From Rhodococcus rhodochrous (GTDB lineage Bacteria; Actinomycetota; Actinomycetes; Mycobacteriales; Mycobacteriaceae): a stretch of DNA of 64,000 nucleotides. The translations under genes and the position numbers were made by a program. Each line of letters opens with the position of its first letter. The first letter of the stretch is position 1. The notes under the pieces were generated by a model that worked only from the letters and a program-made list of their open reading frames with translations, searched no databases and was not told the DNA's origin. Shown here one piece after another: positions 1 through 10,175 of the stretch. Where the stretch lies: NCBI RefSeq assembly GCF_014854695.1, contig NZ_CP027557.1:4526001-4590000 (forward strand), read 5' to 3'.

Positions 1-3000
1 GACGACGGCGAGCACGTGCTTGTCGTCGGCGAGTCGCAGCAGGCGGATCCGGAACGGGATCTGCGCGGTGAGGTCGAACGGTTCGGCCGCCCACTCGGTG
101 ATGAGCGCTTCGACGTCGCCCTCGGTGGTTTCCGGTTCGAGCGCGAGACCGGCGACGGCGCGCTCGAGCGGCAGCACGTCCTGCACCGGGCCGTCGAGCT
201 CTAGGCGGAACAGCGTGCGGAGGGTTTCGTGCCGGTCGAGGACGTCCACCACCGCGGCCTGCAGAGCCGGCAGGTCGAGGGCGCCGTCGAGGTGCAACGC
301 GAACGGCAGATGGTAGGCGGCCGGGTCGCCGTGCGCGCGGGCGAGCAGGAACAGTCGGCGCTGCGCGGGAGCGAGCGGCGACGGTCCGATGTCGGGAGTG
401 GCGACAGGTCGCGATTCCGATTCGGGTCGTTTCGCCGCGGCGGCCGCAAGGCTGGCGACGGTCGGGTGGGCGAACACGTCGCGCAGCTGCACGTCGCGGC
501 CCAGTGCGGCCCCGAGACGGGCGGCGAGCTGCGCGGCGCCGAGTGAGTGGCCGCCGAGCGCGAAGAAGTCGTCGTCGGCTCCGATGTCGTCGATGCCGGT
601 GAGTTCGGCGAACAGCTCCGCGACGATCTTCTCGGTTGGGCCGTTGGGCGGTCGTGATCCGACGGCCACGGCACGCTCGGGTGCGGGCAGCGCGCGCCGG
701 TCGACCTTGCCGCCCGGCGTAAGGGGCAGCGCCTCGAGCACGGTGATCGACGACGGACGCAGATAGGTGGGCAGTTCGTCGGCGAGACGGACAGTGAGGT
801 CGGCGGGGTCGACGTCGCCCACGACGTAGGCGGCGATGTGCTCGCCGTGGACGGTGACGGTCGCGGCCTGCACCTCGTCGAAGGAGACGAGCGCGGCTTC
901 GATCTCACCGAGTTCGATGCGGTAGCCGCGGATCTTCACCTGCTGGTCAGCGCGGCCGAGGAATTCGAGGTGACCGTCGGTGGTCCAGCGGGCGCGGTCG
1001 CCCGTGCGGTACATGCGCCCACCGAACGGTGAGGCGACGAAGCGTTCGGCGGTGAGGGCCGGTGCGCCGAGGTAGCCGCGCGCGACGCCCGGTCCCCCGA
1101 GATACAGCTCGCCGATCACGCCGGCGGGCACGGGATGCAGACGGACGTCGAGGACGACGGCGGTCATGCCGTCGATCGGCCGGCCGATCGGCACGCCCGC
1201 GCCGGGTTGCAGCGGATCGCTGAGGGTCGCGAGGATCGTGGTCTCGGTGGGCCCGTAGGCGTTGAGCATCGTGCGGCCGGTGGACCAGCGATCGGCCACG
1301 GCCTGCGGCAGTGCTTCGCCCCCGGCGTCGAGAACCTGCAGGTCGGGCAGGCCGTCGTCGGGGGTGACGGCGAGGATCGCCGGTGCGGTGATCGCGTGGG
1401 TGACGGCTTCGCTGCGCAGCAGGGTTGCCAGCGCCGGTCCGCCGACGGCGTCGGGCGGGCAGATCACCAGGGTTGCGGCGGCGTCGAAGGCGAGGAGCAG
1501 CTCCTGCAGCGACGCGTCAAAGGACGGCGACGCGAGGTGCAGCACCCGCGACGTCTCATCGGCGCGGTAGCAATCGCGCAGCGTCGACACGAGCGCCGAC
1601 ACACCGCCGTGCCCCACCGCGACGGCCTTCGGGGTGCCGGTGGAACCGGAGGTGTGGACGACCCACGCCGTGTTGTCGACGTGCAGCGGCCGCAGGCGAT
1701 GCTCGGCGGTGAAGGTCTCAGCGGAGCCGTCGGCAGGCGGCGCGATGCGGGTGACGTGCTCGAGCAATGCCGGGTGGTCATGAGCGACGGCGATCCGCAT
1801 ATCGCGCAGCACCTGCTCGAGGCGACGGGCGGGAAGTTCGGGGTCGAGCGGAGTGTAGGCGGCGCCGGTCTTGGCGACGGCCCACAGCGCGACCACCGAA
1901 TCGATCGAGCGAGGCAGCAGCACCGCGACGCGCTCTTCGGGTCCGGCACCCGCCGCGACCAGCGCATGAGCGAGCGCATCGGAGCGAGCGTCGAGTTCGT
2001 GGTAGGTGATGCTGTCGTGTCCGTCCACGACGGCGACGGTGTCGCTCGCGGCGTGGCGGGTAAGGACGTCGGGCAGCAGTTCCGGCTCGGGCGCGGTGCG
2101 TCCGCGGGCGGGAGCCAGGCCGTCGAGTTCGACCGGGTCGGCGAGGGCTAGATCGCCCACTGCGACGCCCGCGTTCTGCACGAACTCCTTCAGGAATCCG
2201 CGGAAACGGCTGTGCAGCGACGAGAGGTGCTCGTCGCTGTAGAGATTGGGGTTGGCCTCGAAGTCGACGCGCATCGTGCGGCCGGCAACGCCCGGGTAGA
2301 CGTTCACGGCCAGATCGTCGATCGGGCCGCTGGACTGATGGTGGTACTCCCCCGTCACGTCGCCGAACGCGATCTCGGGATGGAACATCATCAAGTTGAC
2401 GGTAGGGCCGAACGGGCTCGCCGCCTCGTCGCGGGAGCGGCCGAGGCTGCGCAGATCCGCGAGCATGTCTTCATACCGGTACCGCTGGTGGCGCAGGGTG
2501 CTGCTCAATTCCACCTGCACGTCGCGGATAAGTTCGGCAGGTGTGGTCGCCGGATCCACGCACAGGCGCAACGGCACGACATTGGCGAGAACACCAGCGG
2601 ACCGACGCAGCGCGGCGGTGGTGCGGGCGGAGACCGGCAGGCTGAGCACGACGTCGACCACACCCGTCGTCCGGGCGAGGAACGCGCCGAACGCCGCGAG
2701 GACGATCGGAACGTCGGTGGAGTTCGCGTCATGAGCGAGGGCCGAGACCGCAGCCGCGGTGTGGGCGTCGAGTTGGGAGTTCGCCCGACGCGCCGGCACC
2801 CCGAGAGGTGCCTCGTGATCGACGAACGACACGGGTTCGGGCAGGTCGGCGAGACGCTCGAGCCAGTGCTGACGGTCGGTGTCCTGACGCTTCGAGCCCA
2901 CATAGGCGGCCTCGACATCGAGAATGTCGGCAAGCGGCATCGCCTTGAGCGGCGGTGCGTCGGAGCCGGATACCCACGCCGAATACAACTCGGCGGCGCG

Positions 3001-3444
3001 GTTGAGCATATTGACCGCACCCTGCCCGTCGAGCGCGATGTGGTGGACGTAGCTCGACAGGAAATAGCGGTCGTCCGCGATGCGCAGCACGGTGGTGGCG
3101 ATGAGCCGGTCGTTCAGCAGATCGAGAGGCTTCGTGAACTGCTCCGCCATCCAACGATGAGCTGCAGCTTCCGGATCCTTCTCGGACCGTAGATCGAGAT
3201 AGCCAGGAGCGTCCTCGATATCGAGGACCACCTGCTGGAACGGCTTGCCGTCCTGCTCGACCAGCACCAACGTGCCCGATTCGACGTCGCGCGCAGCTTG
3301 CTCGCAGGCATCTCGGGCTAGGTCCACGTCAAGATCACCTTGAAACTCGACGTACTGAGCCGTGGTGAATGGCATGTCCGGATTCAGTTGCTGCGCGAAC
3401 CATAAACCCCGCTGACTAGGGGACAGCGGAAGTAGATGCACCAC
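1..3444 (-). CDS. Non-ribosomal peptide synthetase, N-terminal part (C-A-PCP-C...)
   Basis: This is a modular peptide synthetase whose 3' end lies beyond the left edge; 1148 codons are visible. Domain order: a condensation domain (about residues 1-430) with the HHIALDG catalytic motif near residue 131; an adenylation domain (about 455-940) with TSGSTGTPK near 598, NAYGPTE near 729, YRTGD, and GGKVDRR near 912; a carrier domain with the phosphopantetheine site GGHSLGA near 965; then the start of a second condensation domain. All core motifs look intact, so the module should be active, but I do not assign the activated amino acid. Starting with a condensation domain means the chain is either acyl-primed or received from another protein. 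Start: tandem GTG codons at 3444 and 3441 behind a GAGGGGAG ribosome site. It is divergent from the DUF4012 gene across a 209-bp gap that must hold both promoters. Confidence 0.93.
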   Translation of the reverse strand, partial: MVHLLPLSPSQRGLWFAQQLNPDMPFTTAQYVEFQGDLDVDLARDACEQAARDVESGTLVLVEQDGKPFQQVVLDIEDAPGYLDLRSEKDPEAAAHRWMAEQFTKPLDLLNDRLIATTVLRIADDRYFLSSYVHHIALDGQGAVNMLNRAAELYSAWVSGSDAPPLKAMPLADILDVEAAYVGSKRQDTDRQHWLERLADLPEPVSFVDHEAPLGVPARRANSQLDAHTAAAVSALAHDANSTDVPIVLAAFGAFLARTTGVVDVVLSLPVSARTTAALRRSAGVLANVVPLRLCVDPATTPAELIRDVQVELSSTLRHQRYRYEDMLADLRSLGRSRDEAASPFGPTVNLMMFHPEIAFGDVTGEYHHQSSGPIDDLAVNVYPGVAGRTMRVDFEANPNLYSDEHLSSLHSRFRGFLKEFVQNAGVAVGDLALADPVELDGLAPARGRTAPEPELLPDVLTRHAASDTVAVVDGHDSITYHELDARSDALAHALVAAGAGPEERVAVLLPRSIDSVVALWAVAKTGAAYTPLDPELPARRLEQVLRDMRIAVAHDHPALLEHVTRIAPPADGSAETFTAEHRLRPLHVDNTAWVVHTSGSTGTPKAVAVGHGGVSALVSTLRDCYRADETSRVLHLASPSFDASLQELLLAFDAAATLVICPPDAVGGPALATLLRSEAVTHAITAPAILAVTPDDGLPDLQVLDAGGEALPQAVADRWSTGRTMLNAYGPTETTILATLSDPLQPGAGVPIGRPIDGMTAVVLDVRLHPVPAGVIGELYLGGPGVARGYLGAPALTAERFVASPFGGRMYRTGDRARWTTDGHLEFLGRADQQVKIRGYRIELGEIEAALVSFDEVQAATVTVHGEHIAAYVVGDVDPADLTVRLADELPTYLRPSSITVLEALPLTPGGKVDRRALPAPERAVAVGSRPPNGPTEKIVAELFAELTGIDDIGADDDFFALGGHSLGAAQLAARLGAALGRDVQLRDVFAHPTVASLAAAAAKRPESESRPVATPDIGPSPLAPAQRRLFLLARAHGDPAAYHLPFALHLDGALDLPALQAAVVDVLDRHETLRTLFRLELDGPVQDVLPLERAVAGLALEPETTEGDVEALITEWAAEPFDLTAQIPFRIRLLRLADDKHVLAVV

Positions 3445-3653
3445 GCTCCCCTCGCCCTCCCGACACAATTCAGGACACGGGAAGTGCAGAACCCTCCCCT
3501 GTCATGCGATCATGGACAGAGCCTCCCAACTCTGCGGCCACGATCACCGCGCAGAAGTTTACTTACAGTCACGGTCACCCACCACTTGAACGGTCGACCA
3601 GGTCGGATCAGGTTATCGTCTCGAGCGGAAACCACGAAGGGGGCACAAGCGGC

Positions 3654-5492
3654 GTGAGCGATATTACCGGCGAGTCAGATCGATCCGAGGAGCATCGGCG
3701 CAAGGTGCGCAGGCGACTGTCCGACGAGGAGATCGCAGCACAGCGCAGGAAGCGTCGGCGCGTGCAGATCGGCTGCGGCGTAGGAGCACTCGTCGTTTTT
3801 GGATTCATCGGCTTGCTGGCTTACGAAGGCCTGCAGGCGAAGTCGAACCTGGAGAAGGCGCAGAACTTCGCGACGCAAGCGAAAGACGCACTCCTCGCAG
3901 GTGATATCGACAGGGCCCAAACCGTCGCCGGGGACGCGGATCGTTATGCTCAGAACGCCCAAAGGTCAGTCGATTCGGCGCCGTGGCGAATGGTCAGCGC
4001 CGTCCCACTGCTCGGCAGTCCATTCAATTCTGTCCGCCAGATGACCACCATTGTGAGCGATATCACAGATAGGGTTCTTCTGCCAGCGGTCGATGCAGGT
4101 AACGCAGTCTCACCCAATCAATTGATCCTCGACGGCGCACGCATTAATCTTGCAGCCCTTCGGGATGCAGCCCCACTCCTGGAATCGACCGCTGCTGCCG
4201 CCGCCGATCTGAACGCTCGGGCCCAAAGCGTCGACAGTACCTATATCGGGCTGATCGACAATGCCCGCGTCGACCTGCAGAACCAAGTCTCCGAGTTGAC
4301 AGGGCTATTGAGCAATACGTCGATGGCAGCGAAGATCGGACCGGCGATGCTCGGGGCAGACGGCCCCCGTAGCTATTTCGTCGGCTTCCAAACCAACGCG
4401 GAAGCGCGCGGCACCGGCGGACTGCTCGGTGGATACGGGACGATCAGGGCGAATGCCGGTGCGATTGAGATCGATGATCTGACCACTACTCAGAATCTGC
4501 TCGAGGGCGAGTACGAGCCAATCGACCTTGGGCGCGACTTCACTCAGCGTTACGGTCACAGCCGGCCAACCACGTTCTTCGGAAACAGCAACGTCAGCCC
4601 ACACTTTCCCTATGCAGCCCAAATCTGGCAGTCCATCTGGCGCCAGGAATCCGGTGACAACGTCGACGGCGTCATTGCAACCGATCCAGTCGCCCTGAGC
4701 TACGTGCTGGGCGCGATCGGTCCTGTGACATTGCCCGACGGCGAGAAGATCACTGCCACCAACGTCGTCGAACTGACCGAGTCGACTGCGTATACGCGTT
4801 TCGCTGGCGACAACACGGCTCGCAAACGGTACCTGCAGACCGTTGCGCAGACGGTCGCCGCAAGAATGACCTCCGAGGTTCAAAATCCCGCCGGCCTTCT
4901 TTCGGCTTTGGCCCGCGCCGCGAGTGAAGGTCGTCTGGCAGTCTGGAGTTCGCACGCAGACGAACAGGCAGTCCTCGAAACCACGAAGCTCGGACACATT
5001 GTCCCGGACGACGAAGCTCCTTACGCAGGGGTGGTAGTGAACAACCTTGCCGGAAACAAGATGGACTACTATCTCAAACGCGCGATCCACTACACCGCCG
5101 GAGCCTGCGTGGGCGAGACCAGGTCGTCCATTGTGCGCGTTTCACTTAACAACAGTGCACCCAACGGAGACTTGCCGCGTTACGTAGCGGGCGCATACTC
5201 ATCGTCACTGAACGTGCAGCCGGGAGAAAACCTGACGGACCTATCGCTACTCGCAACGCACGGTGCAGAACTCGAAAAAGTAACCGTCAACGGAACCTCC
5301 ATATTTGCATCGCGGGGGCAAGAACGGGGCCACCCTGTCTTCTCGCTGCAGTTCCGCATCCCGCCCAGCGAAACTGCGGAGGTCGTGTTTGAATTGTCTG
5401 AGCCCACAGCACCTGGCGTAGCCCGGGTACCCGTGCAGCCACTTGTGGATGATCCCGAGGTGGTCGTCGACGTACCCAACTGCGAAGGATGA
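3654..5492 (+). CDS. DUF4012 membrane-anchored protein
   Basis: This 612-residue protein belongs to the DUF4012 family, whose function is unknown and whose members often sit in actinobacterial polysaccharide loci. A charged, arginine-rich cytoplasmic N-terminus (about 45 residues) is followed by one membrane helix (IGCGVGALVVFGFIGLLAY), a coiled-coil-like alanine-rich stretch (KSNLEKAQNFATQAKDALLAG) and a large extracytoplasmic domain. That domain holds the family core, with the glycine-rich segment TGGLLGGYG near the middle and a single later Cys in GACVGE. An upstream in-frame ATG at 3504 would add 50 residues of low-complexity sequence; I prefer the GTG at 3654 behind AAGGGGG. It lies just before glmS and near the glycan operon, so a role in polysaccharide assembly or attachment is an inference from context only. 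Confidence 0.85.
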   Translation: MSDITGESDRSEEHRRKVRRRLSDEEIAAQRRKRRRVQIGCGVGALVVFGFIGLLAYEGLQAKSNLEKAQNFATQAKDALLAGDIDRAQTVAGDADRYAQNAQRSVDSAPWRMVSAVPLLGSPFNSVRQMTTIVSDITDRVLLPAVDAGNAVSPNQLILDGARINLAALRDAAPLLESTAAAAADLNARAQSVDSTYIGLIDNARVDLQNQVSELTGLLSNTSMAAKIGPAMLGADGPRSYFVGFQTNAEARGTGGLLGGYGTIRANAGAIEIDDLTTTQNLLEGEYEPIDLGRDFTQRYGHSRPTTFFGNSNVSPHFPYAAQIWQSIWRQESGDNVDGVIATDPVALSYVLGAIGPVTLPDGEKITATNVVELTESTAYTRFAGDNTARKRYLQTVAQTVAARMTSEVQNPAGLLSALARAASEGRLAVWSSHADEQAVLETTKLGHIVPDDEAPYAGVVVNNLAGNKMDYYLKRAIHYTAGACVGETRSSIVRVSLNNSAPNGDLPRYVAGAYSSSLNVQPGENLTDLSLLATHGAELEKVTVNGTSIFASRGQERGHPVFSLQFRIPPSETAEVVFELSEPTAPGVARVPVQPLVDDPEVVVDVPNCEG

Positions 5493-5512
5493 TTCAGAAT
5501 CACTGAGGGACC

Positions 5513-5542
5513 ATCGGCTTATAGGGGAGGAGTTAAGCCGAT
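5513..5542 (+). terminator. Hairpin between DUF4012 gene and glmS
   Basis: Perfect 9-bp inverted repeat ATCGGCTTA/TAAGCCGAT with a 12-base loop that displays GGGGAGGAG. It sits 20 bases after the DUF4012 stop and about 200 bases before glmS, with no T-run. It may be a terminator for the upstream gene or part of the glmS leader. The loop resembles the core of the GTCTCGGGGAGGAGAC motif found before three polysaccharide genes in this window. Confidence 0.5.
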
Positions 5543-5738
5543 TCCGGACGCGATGGCGTAGGCGTCACGGTCGGTACCGATTGCGCGCGGATTGATGCTG
5601 CAAAATAGGATCGCGGATTAGCGCAACGACAAACATCCCGTCAATTCGGTTCGAACTCGGCGGGACTACCCTTGTGCCGTTTTCTTGTCACAGCTTTCCG
5701 ATGCGCGAATTGCACACGCACACTGTATGATTCGAGTT

Positions 5739-7604
5739 ATGTGTGGAATCATCGGATACGTCGGGAGCCGTGGAGGCCTACAAGTTGGCGTCGAAGCGCT
5801 TCGGCGTATGGAATATAGGGGGTACGACTCCGCTGGCGTGGCTATTGCCGACGGAACAGGCAATCTCATCATCGAGCGCAAAGCCGGCGAATTGGCCAAC
5901 CTCGAAGCGGCCATCGCCGTACGCGGCAGCGGGGAATTTCAGGGGTCAACAGTCATTGGCCACACCCGGTGGGCCACCCACGGCAGCCCATCGGATCGCA
6001 ACGCCCATCCCCACCTCGATGAGACCGGCAAGATCGCAGTGGTCCATAACGGGATCATTGAGAACTTCGCTGCTCTACGAGAGGAGTTGCTCGCGGCAGG
6101 GGTTGAACTCAAGTCCGAAACCGATACCGAAGTTACCGCTCATCTCGTATCGAGGGCGTACTTCTCGTGCCCGGAAACGGCGGGCAATTTCGTCGAATCG
6201 GTGCTGTCGGTAGTCCGCGGCCTCGTCGGTGCCTTCACACTGGTATTCACACATGCCGATCACCCAGACACAGTGGTTGCCGCGCGACGTTCCACACCTC
6301 TCGTAGTTGGTGTCGGAGAAGGCGAAACCTTCATCGCTTCGGATGTTGCAGCATTTATCGAACACACACGTAATGCAGTCGAATTGGACCAAGACACGGC
6401 CGTCGTCGCTCGTACCGACGGTTTCGAGGTCTTGAACTTCGACGGAACACCCAGCGTGGCTCGCCCGTTCGTTATCGACTGGGATCTCGAAGCTGCAGAG
6501 AAGGGCGGCTTCCCCTACTTCATGTTGAAGGAGATCGCCGAACAGCCTCGCGCCGTATCGGATACCTTGCGCGGACATTTCATCGACGGTCGAGTGGTTC
6601 TGGATGAGCAGCGTCTCGCAGAGCAGGATTTACGTGAGGTCGATAAGGTCTTCGTGGTCGCTTGCGGTAGTGCATACCACTCCGGACTACTGGCAAAGTA
6701 CGCAATAGAGCACTGGACACGGCTCCCCGTCGAGGTAGAACTTGCGAGTGAGTTCCGCTACCGAGATTCGGTCCTTGACTCCTCGACCCTCGTCCTGGCG
6801 ATCTCCCAATCCGGCGAGACGGCCGACACTCTTGAAGCGGTCCGGCACGCGAAAGCGCAGAAAGCACGTGTCCTCGCGGTGTGCAACACCAATGGTTCTC
6901 AAATCCCGCGTGAAGCAGATGCCGTGCTGTATACCCATGCCGGACCGGAGATCGGTGTCGCTTCCACGAAGGCGTTCCTTGCTCAAGTCACTGCGAACTA
7001 CCTGGTCGGTCTCGCCCTGGCTCAGGCCCGGGGCACCAAGTCGCCCGGAGACATTGCTCGGGAATTCGCTGATCTCGAGGCCGTGCCCGAACTGATCTCG
7101 CGGTTGCTCGAGTCCGTCGAATCCGTTCGCGAGCTTGCACAACGCTATTCGGAATCGTCCACGATTCTGTTCCTCGGTCGCCACGTCGGTTATCCGGTAG
7201 CGCTCGAAGGCGCGCTCAAACTTAAGGAACTTGCATATATGCATGCGGAGGGATTCGCGGCAGGAGAGCTGAAGCACGGTCCGATCGCCTTGGTAGAAGA
7301 AGACTTACCGATCATTGTCATGGTCCCTTCTCCCAAGACCCACCCAATCCTGCATTCGAAGATCTTGAGCAATATCCGAGAGGTACAGGCGAGGGGTGCC
7401 CGGACGATTGTGATCGCAAGCGAGGGAGATGAGACCGTGGCTCCGTTCGCTGATCACCTCATCGAAATCCCGTCCACCTCCGGGTTACTTCAGCCGTTGC
7501 TGTCGACGATCCCGTTGCAGATCTTCGCTGCCGAGGTAGCACAAGCGCGCGGGTACAACGTCGACAAGCCCAGAAACCTTGCGAAGTCGGTAACTGTGGA
7601 GTGA
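5739..7604 (+). CDS. glmS: Glutamine-fructose-6-phosphate aminotransferase (isomerizing)
   Basis: GlmS converts fructose-6-phosphate and glutamine to glucosamine-6-phosphate, the entry step to UDP-GlcNAc. The start is fixed by the N-terminal Ntn nucleophile: MCGIIGYVG places Cys directly after Met, so the ATG at 5739 is used and not the one at 5685. The 621-residue length is normal. The class II glutaminase domain (about 1-230) carries GHTRWATHG and NGIIEN. Two SIS sugar-isomerase domains follow, with VACGSAYHSG, SQSGETADT, LKLKELAYMHAEGF and the usual C-terminal KPRNLAKSVTVE. The UDP-GlcNAc-consuming enzymes CapE and the PglF-like dehydratase lie on the far side of the IS nest, so this copy plausibly feeds the glycan pathway. 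Whether the genome has a second glmS cannot be judged here. No self-cleaving glmS ribozyme is recognisable upstream. Confidence 0.97.
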   Translation: MCGIIGYVGSRGGLQVGVEALRRMEYRGYDSAGVAIADGTGNLIIERKAGELANLEAAIAVRGSGEFQGSTVIGHTRWATHGSPSDRNAHPHLDETGKIAVVHNGIIENFAALREELLAAGVELKSETDTEVTAHLVSRAYFSCPETAGNFVESVLSVVRGLVGAFTLVFTHADHPDTVVAARRSTPLVVGVGEGETFIASDVAAFIEHTRNAVELDQDTAVVARTDGFEVLNFDGTPSVARPFVIDWDLEAAEKGGFPYFMLKEIAEQPRAVSDTLRGHFIDGRVVLDEQRLAEQDLREVDKVFVVACGSAYHSGLLAKYAIEHWTRLPVEVELASEFRYRDSVLDSSTLVLAISQSGETADTLEAVRHAKAQKARVLAVCNTNGSQIPREADAVLYTHAGPEIGVASTKAFLAQVTANYLVGLALAQARGTKSPGDIAREFADLEAVPELISRLLESVESVRELAQRYSESSTILFLGRHVGYPVALEGALKLKELAYMHAEGFAAGELKHGPIALVEEDLPIIVMVPSPKTHPILHSKILSNIREVQARGARTIVIASEGDETVAPFADHLIEIPSTSGLLQPLLSTIPLQIFAAEVAQARGYNVDKPRNLAKSVTVE

Positions 7605-7939
7605 TCCGGCCGGTCTTACCACGTCATGGAACCCAGTCGCCTTCTAACCGAAAGTAGCCTCTTACACCGGCAAACACCCCGAACGAGGAGGGCGCGGACG
7701 ATCCGCCAGCGGCGGGATAAGTCTAGGGCGTCTGCTTCATTGCTATGGCTGCGCTGACGTATCCGAGGATCTCGGCCGGACTCGTCTTGCCATCATGCGC
7801 CTCGGCCGCCTGAGCATGTAACACTTTTCAGAAGTTCCCGATGATTATGCGGACACGTGATGTAGGCCAACGTGGCACTACAAGTGGTCCCGGTCGCTAA
7901 CGGCCACATCACGCACGGTTGCATCGATCAGGGGGATGA
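7605..7939. other. Intergenic gap between glmS and acyltransferase
   Basis: This 335-base stretch has no convincing gene. On the minus strand, 7723-7821 reads as a 33-codon frame (GTG start, TAG stop, ending ILGYVSAAIAMKQTP) with protein-like composition, possibly a gene remnant. A good ribosome site (AGGGGG) at the right end serves the downstream acyltransferase. I see no clear terminator hairpin. Confidence 0.4.
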
Positions 7940-10063
7940 ATGCCCACAAGCACTGCACGATGGCGGGGAAGCACTCCGAAATCAACTGCTACACCTCACT
8001 ATCGTGGAGACATCGAGGGTCTTCGTGCCATTGCCGTACTCTTGGTACTGGCATGGCACGCGGGATTAACTCAAATTCCGGGCGGCTTCGTTGGTGTGGA
8101 CATATTTTTCGTGATATCAGGATTCTTGATGACAGGAATCCTCTACCGCGAGTTGTCGTCCAGAAAAAGTGTTGCATTCGCGAAATTCGTCCGCCGCAGA
8201 ATCAAGCGGCTACTACCAGCTAGCGCACTGGTTCTCGTAGCTACTGCCGTGGGCTCGTGGCTGTTCCTGCCATCGTCAAGACTGTATGATATTGGACTCG
8301 ACATCCTGGCTGCGGGTTTCTACGTCTCCAACTGGAGATTGGCCGAGTCATCGGTCGATTATCTCCAGCAAGGTATATCGCCGAGCCCGGTGCAGCATTT
8401 TTGGTCGCTCTCCGTCGAAGAACAGTATTACCTTGCGTGGCCACTGCTACTCGCCGTAGTCGGGCCACTCGTAGCCCGAAGAATGGCATCCGTGCGACCG
8501 CTTGTCGTCAGTCTGCTGAGCGTTACATTCATCGCTTCGCTCGTTTGGTCCATCTACCTCACTCAGACTAACCCCAACGAGGCCTACTTTGTTACTACTA
8601 CAAGGCTTTGGGAACTCGCGGTGGGCGGATTGGTGGCGGTTTCGATTACTTGCCTCGAGAGGGTCCCAGCTTTTCTTTCGGCGCTGATGGCGTGGACAGG
8701 TCTACTAGCAGTTGGGGCGACCTCAATACTGCTCACGTCCTCGGTCCCGTTCCCAGGCGCCGTGGCACTGATTCCTACATTTGGCACCGCTCTATTGATC
8801 GCCTTTACTCCGACTGCAGGCAACCTCGGCCCTAAGAGGCTACTTACCGTGAGGCCAATGATTTGGATCGGCGGACTGTCTTACTCGTTATACCTATGGC
8901 ATTGGCCTCTGATCGTCATAGGCGGACATACACTCACACACGGGACTCGTTCACTCACTGTTCCGGAAGGGCTTGCTCTTGTAGCCGTATCTTTCCTCCC
9001 AGCATGGGCTTCGTACAAATACGTAGAAAACCCTGTGCGACATTCGGAATGGATAGCCAGGTCGAATTCGAACTCATACCTTGTCGGTTTCGGCAGCATG
9101 GCAACGGCAGCGATAATGGCAATGTCACTAGCCTTGAACGTGGGACGTCCACCCGAGATCTCGTCGTCGACTGCCTACATCCCTCAAGTTGCGTCCGATT
9201 CCAGGGTGCTCAGAATGGAGCAACCACTGGGCGCCGAGGTGCTGAGAGATTCGAGTGAGCCGTCATCCGTGGGTGCCCCAATCGACCACAGCGAGAGCAT
9301 TCTGCCCGACCCAAACCGCGCCAGCACCGACGTACCGCCAATGTTCAAAGACGGTTGTCACGCCTTACGTGAGGAGACGACGTTTTCTACATGCGAATAT
9401 GGACTCCGTGAAGGTGGGGTCAAGGTCGCACTCGTCGGGGATTCCCACGCCGGCCAGTGGATGCCTGCACTTCAGGAGGTTGCCAAAGATCGAGGATGGA
9501 GCCTCCGGGTGGGCACGAAAAGCGCCTGTCCGTTCCTCGACGCACCACTAACTTACTCGGATAAATCGGACTACTGGCAGTGCGCCGAATGGCACGATAA
9601 CGCATTGACCGAGCTACAATACGTCTTGAAACCAGATGTCCTCTTCGTCTCATACAGCAATTACGCCCAATTCTCGAAGAATGGTCAGGCAGCGCTTACG
9701 GATGGGGCTATATCGACGCTGCGCAAGATCAGGGATTCAGGATCGAAAATCGTCATCCTGCGAGATACTCCCTCGTTCCCGGTCAATATTGCGGAGTGTG
9801 TTGATGCCAACCGGACCACGCTATCCCGATGCGCGCTTCCGCGGGAAGAAGCGATCCTCCGCCGCGATAGAACCCAGGAAACGGTAGCGGCAGCCAGTTC
9901 TGCGACCTTGATTGACCTTCTGGATGCGATCTGCCCCGCGGATCGGTGTGCGCCCGTCATCGGCGGCGTCCTAGTATGGCGCGACGACAATCACTTAACT
10001 GCAACCTATGCCCGTTCGTTGGCTTCCAGATTGGCCCTCGAAGTCGCCCATTTAGGCTGGTAA
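7940..10063 (+). CDS. Acyltransferase family 3 (OafA-like) with C-terminal SGNH domain
   Basis: This 707-residue membrane protein is predicted to transfer acyl groups (commonly acetyl) to exported sugars. The N-terminal acyltransferase-3 domain (about 20-390) starts with the family signature DIEGLRAIAVLLVLAWH, then FVGVDIFFVISGF, RRIKRLLPA and WSLSVEEQYYLAWP, spread over about ten membrane helices. The C-terminal extracytoplasmic SGNH/GDSL-like domain carries ALVGDSHAGQW (catalytic Ser) and DDNHLT (Asp-x-x-His). This two-domain form is typical of O-acetyltransferases acting on O-antigens and cell-wall glycans. Start: ATG at 7940 behind AGGGGG. An IS21-family element lies 38 bases after the stop, separating this gene from the rest of the glycan operon. 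Confidence 0.92.
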   Translation: MPTSTARWRGSTPKSTATPHYRGDIEGLRAIAVLLVLAWHAGLTQIPGGFVGVDIFFVISGFLMTGILYRELSSRKSVAFAKFVRRRIKRLLPASALVLVATAVGSWLFLPSSRLYDIGLDILAAGFYVSNWRLAESSVDYLQQGISPSPVQHFWSLSVEEQYYLAWPLLLAVVGPLVARRMASVRPLVVSLLSVTFIASLVWSIYLTQTNPNEAYFVTTTRLWELAVGGLVAVSITCLERVPAFLSALMAWTGLLAVGATSILLTSSVPFPGAVALIPTFGTALLIAFTPTAGNLGPKRLLTVRPMIWIGGLSYSLYLWHWPLIVIGGHTLTHGTRSLTVPEGLALVAVSFLPAWASYKYVENPVRHSEWIARSNSNSYLVGFGSMATAAIMAMSLALNVGRPPEISSSTAYIPQVASDSRVLRMEQPLGAEVLRDSSEPSSVGAPIDHSESILPDPNRASTDVPPMFKDGCHALREETTFSTCEYGLREGGVKVALVGDSHAGQWMPALQEVAKDRGWSLRVGTKSACPFLDAPLTYSDKSDYWQCAEWHDNALTELQYVLKPDVLFVSYSNYAQFSKNGQAALTDGAISTLRKIRDSGSKIVILRDTPSFPVNIAECVDANRTTLSRCALPREEAILRRDRTQETVAAASSATLIDLLDAICPADRCAPVIGGVLVWRDDNHLTATYARSLASRLALEVAHLGW

Positions 10064-10175
10064 GTTTCGGGGGCGCCTGATCGAGTCGCTTTGAAAACGG
10101 TTGTCAACGGCCATCGTGGTGTCCCCGCTCTTGGCCAGGTGGAAGTCCCCGCCTCGTGGGTGTTCGGGGTTGGGG

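Noticed and set aside
1135-2151. Long plus-strand frame of 338 codons opposite the NRPS
   Set aside because: It is the reverse shadow of the adenylation domain; high GC opens long antisense frames. The minus-strand frame carries all NRPS motifs.
5493-5738. Possible glmS ribozyme upstream of glmS
   Set aside because: The ribozyme core is not recognisable, and it is essentially confined to Firmicutes-like groups.
7723-7821. Minus-strand 33-codon frame ending ILGYVSAAIAMKQTP
   Set aside because: Protein-like composition but too short, with a poor ribosome site; perhaps a gene relic. Not called as a gene.
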